From NCBI GenBank assembly GCA_023406985.1, contig JAEXTK010000267.1, positions 1-8,784 on the forward strand: a stretch of DNA of 8,784 bases. The letters run 5' to 3'. The stretch is from Spirochaetota bacterium (GTDB taxonomy: Bacteria; Spirochaetota; Spirochaetia; Treponematales; Breznakiellaceae). Numbering within the stretch: position 1 is the first letter of the stretch; each line of letters opens with the position of its first letter. The notes beneath the pieces are model-generated. The model saw nothing but the letters and a program-made list of their open reading frames with translations, was not told where the DNA came from and did no database searches. Below are positions 6,711 through 8,784 of this stretch, piece after piece. A program made the translations under genes and the position numbers.

Positions 6711-7004
6711 ATGATGGTCACGCTGTACAAAACGGATGCGGCCGGCAGGCTGCGCTTCTACACCGTCCACGACCTGCAACGCTCGTTGCTCGGCTCGTAT
6801 GCCTTGACCGCGCGCATGGCCATCGCCGAGGCCCCGGGAAAGGAACGGCTCTTCCACTTCGATGATGAGGAGGAGGCCGAAAAGTGGCTGGAGCGGACGC
6901 TCCGCGCGAAGCGGCGCGCGGGATATCGGCCGCTCTACCGGTACGCCTCCGCGCGGGAAGGCGGCGCGATATTGGGCCGCTGCCTGGACCTGCTCGCGGG
7001 TTAG
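6711..7004 (+). CDS. Small WGR-like protein
   Basis: This is a 97-residue soluble protein starting Met-Met; ATG 6714 is an equal alternative, since neither has a strong ribosome binding site (only GAAAG at 6705-6709). The pattern, LRFYTVHDLQRSLLGSYALTAR followed by KERLFHFDDEEEAEKWLERTL and KRRAGYRPLYRY, resembles the WGR domain: a strand with FY, a fold core, then a Phe-led turn into a helix ending in GY. The Trp-Gly-Arg motif that names the domain is not present (ARMA sits in its place), so this is a divergent member at best. WGR domains occur in nucleic-acid-associated proteins, and stand-alone copies have been annotated without a clear role. It follows the hairpin at 6648-6683, and its stop overlaps the convergent gene's stop by three bases. 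No function is asserted. Confidence 0.75.
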   Translation: MMVTLYKTDAAGRLRFYTVHDLQRSLLGSYALTARMAIAEAPGKERLFHFDDEEEAEKWLERTLRAKRRAGYRPLYRYASAREGGAILGRCLDLLAG

Positions 7005-7819
7005 GGCTGGTCGCCGTTCCTTCCGGCCCTTCGATCCTCCGTCGGTCGCGTCGCTTCCTTAAAGAAGAAATATCCCTTATCGACGACCGAAAGCGCGACG
7101 AGGACGCCCGCGGCCGATTCGACATAGGAAAAAACGCGCAGGAAGCGTGCGGGAACGACGAGTTTCAGGGCAACGGCCGCGAACAAGGTCATGATGGTGG
7201 CGACCGCGATCTTGCCGAAAATGGTCGGCTTAGGCTCGACACGTTTCTTGATCAACAGCACGAACAGCATGCCGACCGCTTGGAAGAAGAGCCGGAACAG
7301 GATGAGCGCGCACAGCCAGGACGGAATGAGGTCGTAGGTGAAGTAGGCGACGGCCACGACGATCAACAGCGCGTAATCGCTGATCGAATCGAGCAGCTTC
7401 CCCATGATCGTGACCTGGTTCCTCGTGCGCGAAATGTGCCCATCGATCAAGTCGGTGAGGAAGGTGAGGACGAGCGCGGGGATGAGGATGGGCACGACCG
7501 GGAAATCGCGGGCGGCCAAAATGAGGAACAGGACGAATGGCAGCATGCTGATGCGGAACAGGGTCACCTTATTCGCCGCGTTCACCCTCATGAGCCGTTC
7601 GCCGGTGTTCACGTTATAGAAGTAGGATGAGCCGGCCAGGAGGAACGCGCCGAGCGCGACGTGAGCAACCGCTTGTACGGCCATGTATGAAGCGATGAAT
7701 GACGGCGAGAAGCCGAACGCGGCGGCGATCGCGATAAAGGCAATCGCTTCCAGCGCTCCATAGGTGCCGACCACGGATGCGATCGACACGGAGAGGGGCG
7801 TTCCACGAAGGGCTTTCAT
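7001..7819 (-). CDS. CDP-alcohol phosphatidyltransferase with N-terminal membrane extension
   Basis: This is a 272-residue integral membrane protein. The catalytic motif DXXDGXXARX8GXXXDXXXD is present at residues 123-148: D123, D126, G127, then Ser130 in place of the usual Ala, R131, G140, D144 and D148. All metal-binding aspartates are kept, so an active enzyme is likely. Such enzymes transfer a phospho-head group between a CDP-linked donor and an alcohol. Residues 11-67 add about two membrane helices before the core domain, which begins near NAANKVTLFRI (80-90); further helices lie at 92-122, 149-190 and 203-250, with a charged tail. The acceptor (glycerol phosphate, inositol, choline or another) cannot be told. 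GGGAG five bases before the ATG supports the start. It is divergent from a second transferase and shares its control region. Its stop overlaps that of the convergent small gene. Confidence 0.88.
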   Translation of the reverse strand: MKALRGTPLSVSIASVVGTYGALEAIAFIAIAAAFGFSPSFIASYMAVQAVAHVALGAFLLAGSSYFYNVNTGERLMRVNAANKVTLFRISMLPFVLFLILAARDFPVVPILIPALVLTFLTDLIDGHISRTRNQVTIMGKLLDSISDYALLIVVAVAYFTYDLIPSWLCALILFRLFFQAVGMLFVLLIKKRVEPKPTIFGKIAVATIMTLFAAVALKLVVPARFLRVFSYVESAAGVLVALSVVDKGYFFFKEATRPTEDRRAGRNGDQP

Positions 7820-7846
7820 GCGGGCTCCCGTACGCTGAGTCGGAGC

Positions 7847-7875
7847 ATACTATTACTTGACATCCCACTTGTCAA
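7847..7875 (-). promoter_or_regulatory. Promoter of the minus-strand phosphatidyltransferase
   Basis: Reading the minus strand, TTGACA (7875-7870), a 17-base spacer and TAGTAT (7852-7847) give a consensus -35 and a 4/6 -10. The start of transcription would be near 7840, leaving about 20 bases of leader containing the ribosome binding site. The -35 is one arm of the inverted repeat TTGACA-N7-TGTCAA at 7857-7875, whose other arm is the -35 of the opposite promoter. Confidence 0.65.
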
Positions 7876-7885
7876 ACCCCATACT
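7857..7885 (+). promoter_or_regulatory. Promoter of the pgsA-like gene, predicting a leaderless mRNA
   Basis: TTGACA (7857-7862), a 17-base spacer and CATACT (7880-7885, 4/6) place the likely first transcribed base at or within a base or two of the A of ATG 7892. There is no purine-rich ribosome binding site before this ATG, which fits a leaderless transcript. The spacer of this promoter contains the -35 of the minus-strand promoter, so two polymerases cannot occupy the site together. Confidence 0.6.
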
Positions 7886-7891
7886 CGCCGT

Positions 7892-8482
7892 ATGACTGCC
7901 GCAGATAAGGTAACTTCGATCCGATTGGTTTTGGCCCCCCTGTTTTTCATCGTCTACTTCATACCTGAGTGGTTCTCCATCGGGGGCGCATGGACCGTCC
8001 CGGTGCTTGTGCTGTTGTTCATCGCGAGCGAAATCACGGACCTGATCGACGGTAAAGTCGCCCGGGCTCTCAACGAAGTGAGCGAGTTCGGGAAGCTGTT
8101 CGACCCCTTCGCCGATACCCTCGTACGGATCACCTATTTCCTGTGCTTCGTCGTCGACGGTATCCTGCCCGCCGCCCTCCTCGCGATAGTCCTCTATCGG
8201 GAATTCGGCATCCTCTTCATGCGCACGCTCATGATGAAACGCGGCATCGCGATGGGCGCCCGCTCCGGGGGTAAGATCAAAGCGGTCGCCTACATGATCG
8301 CCGGGGCTTTCGCGTTGCTCGCCTCTTCCGCCGCTCGCATCGGTATGGATGAGGGGATTTTCGCCGTCCTTCGTTGGATCGCGGTCGGTTGCTTCGCCGT
8401 TTCCGTCGTGCTCTCCTTGACCTCGTTCGGAGATTATCTCAGCGTTTTCCGCAAGACGAAGAACGAGCCGGACGCGCGCTAA
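7892..8482 (+). CDS. pgsA: CDP-diacylglycerol-glycerol-3-phosphate 3-phosphatidyltransferase-like protein
   Basis: This is a 196-residue membrane protein of the usual size for PgsA, which makes phosphatidylglycerol phosphate from CDP-diacylglycerol and glycerol-3-phosphate at the inner membrane. The N-terminus DKVTSIRLVLAPLFF matches the family's first cytoplasmic helix. The catalytic motif is complete at residues 50-75: D50, D53, G54, A57, R58, G67, D71 and D75. A second PgsA-like segment, YREFGILFMRT (102-112) then SGGKIKAVAYM (125-135), corresponds to the conserved RE...R...GK.K stretch. Membrane helices lie near 15-27, 34-49, 77-102, 131-145 and 157-175. Compared with the divergent transferase it keeps the canonical Ala-Arg and lacks the N-terminal extension. 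The closest alternatives are other CDP-alcohol transferases such as phosphatidylinositol-type enzymes. No ribosome binding site precedes the ATG; see the promoter entry. Confidence 0.85.
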   Translation: MTAADKVTSIRLVLAPLFFIVYFIPEWFSIGGAWTVPVLVLLFIASEITDLIDGKVARALNEVSEFGKLFDPFADTLVRITYFLCFVVDGILPAALLAIVLYREFGILFMRTLMMKRGIAMGARSGGKIKAVAYMIAGAFALLASSAARIGMDEGIFAVLRWIAVGCFAVSVVLSLTSFGDYLSVFRKTKNEPDAR

Positions 8483-8507
8483 TTCATGGATTTTGGGCTG
8501 TCTTCTA

Positions 8508-8535
8508 TTGACATGTGCCCTCTGTCCGTTGTAAG
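8508..8535 (+). promoter_or_regulatory. Candidate promoter in the right-hand gene-free region
   Basis: TTGACA (8508-8513), a 16-base spacer and TGTAAG (8530-8535, 4/6) form a reasonable promoter starting near 8542. The first transcribed bases would fold into the stem CCGTCG (8543-8548)/CGACGG (8571-8576) with an inner CGGC/GCCG stem and an AAAAC loop. No open reading frame follows at once, so it may be an upstream promoter of the RNA beginning near 8700. Confidence 0.45.
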
Positions 8536-8644
8536 TTGACTCCCGTCGCCGAGCGGCAAAACGCCGACGACGACGGTTGTAGTGAGAGTTTTTAATTCAT
8601 TCTGCAACAGTAAAAAGTCGATGGTGATGTTCGCGAGAGCGGGC

Positions 8645-8693
8645 TAAAAAACCTCCAAAATCGGCTTGACAGGAGAGCGTGGATCGTGATAAG
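8645..8693 (+). promoter_or_regulatory. Strong candidate promoter with A-tract upstream element
   Basis: TTGACA (8666-8671), a 16-base spacer and GATAAG (8688-8693, 4/6) are preceded by AAAAAA (8645-8650) and AAAA (8657-8660), placed like the UP element of rRNA promoters. Transcription would start near 8700. Together with the earlier promoter at 8508 this gives a tandem arrangement common before stable-RNA operons; that link is inferred. Confidence 0.55.
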
Positions 8694-8694
8694 G

Positions 8695-8784
8695 TCCCGC
8701 TCGCCGCTGAGAAGCGGAGTGCTACTGGCACGGAAGTTGCTGGTAGCGACGGAACGAAGCCCGAAAGGGAAGAGTTCTGAACGG
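8695..8784 (+). ncRNA. 5' part of a structured untranslated RNA running off the window
   Basis: Three hairpins follow one another. (1) CCGCT (8704-8708) and AGCGG (8713-8717) close a GAGA tetraloop. (2) GCTACTGGCA (8721-8730) pairs with TGCTGGTAGC (8738-8747) in ten pairs including two G-U wobbles. (3) GAAC (8752-8755) pairs with GTTC (8774-8777) around a symmetric four-by-four purine loop and an inner CCC-GAAA-GGG hairpin (8760-8769). GNRA loops and wobble-preserving stems are marks of RNA selection. No reading frame with a ribosome binding site is seen. It may be an rRNA leader, a riboswitch-like leader or a small RNA; the window ends too soon to tell. Confidence 0.5.

Larger units (their letters stand above)
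8483..8784. other. Gene-free region after the pgsA-like gene
   Basis: No credible coding region lies in these 302 bases. The stretch is markedly more AT-rich than the neighbouring genes (for example the T- and A-runs at 8590-8596, 8612-8616 and 8645-8650). It holds the two candidate promoters and the structured RNA start described separately, plus a small hairpin, GTTCGC (8629-8634) with GCGGGC (8639-8644) around a GAGA loop, just upstream of the A-tract. No classical terminator for the pgsA-like gene is visible. Confidence 0.6.

Noticed and set aside
6884..7630. A 248-codon plus-strand frame over the minus-strand phosphatidyltransferase
   Set aside because: The product is a run of charged residues without motifs, and the opposite frame has the full CDP-alcohol transferase motif and membrane helices.
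8543..8596. Hairpin at 8543-8576 followed by TTTTT as the terminator of the pgsA-like gene
   Set aside because: The T-run begins about 14 bases after the stem, and the stem has a large internal loop, so it does not fit an intrinsic terminator.
8771..8784. The edge sequence AGAGTTCTGA as the beginning of 16S rRNA
   Set aside because: It resembles the AGAGTTTGAT start only in its first bases and then diverges, so rRNA cannot be claimed within the window.

Overview
The window is GC-rich, gene-dense bacterial chromosome with no sign of mobile DNA, CRISPR or tRNA genes. A spirochaete (Treponema/Spirochaeta-like) host is my best guess. It rests mainly on the C-terminal LysM-type region of the second gene (an RDCFW...VYGD...W..LYEANK...HPG pattern), which I associate with spirochaete envelope proteins, and on the kinase and cytidylate-kinase-like architectures. 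This is inference from memory, not a search result. Promoters look sigma70-like, with TTGACA recurring as the -35 element.

Layout. 1-1337 (+): the 3' end of a helical-repeat protein gene, overlapping by ATGA a secreted or periplasmic helical-repeat plus LysM-like protein. 1310-1867 (-): a Nudix hydrolase whose 3' end overlaps the LysM gene by 28 bp; a perfect 11-bp inverted repeat spans this junction. 1936-3444 (+): a sensor histidine kinase (degenerate receiver - PAS - HisKA_2 - HATPase), divergent from the Nudix gene across a 68-bp gap with operator-like symmetry. 3503-5899 (+): a cytidylate-kinase-like protein carrying a C-terminal BON-like domain, with its own good promoter overlapping the kinase stop codon, then an M32 carboxypeptidase. 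5952-6662 (+): an unrecognised membrane protein whose N-terminus is problematic, ending in a hairpin. 6711-7004 (+): a small WGR-like protein. 7001-7819 (-) and 7892-8482 (+): two divergent CDP-alcohol phosphatidyltransferases, the second resembling PgsA, driven by back-to-back promoters whose two -35 boxes form one perfect inverted repeat. 8483-8784: no gene; two candidate promoters, the second with upstream A-tracts, leading into a transcript with consecutive hairpins that runs off the window. This looks like a stable-RNA or rRNA leader, or another structured RNA.

How the genes relate. The clearest functional pair is the two phospholipid head-group transferases sharing one control region. 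The rest is a mix of envelope, signalling, nucleotide-sugar housekeeping and peptidase genes with no single pathway. I found no convincing new defence or mobile system. The most unusual points are the symmetric divergent promoter with a likely leaderless pgsA-like mRNA, the kinase-like/BON fusion with a degraded P-loop, and the structured RNA at the right edge.
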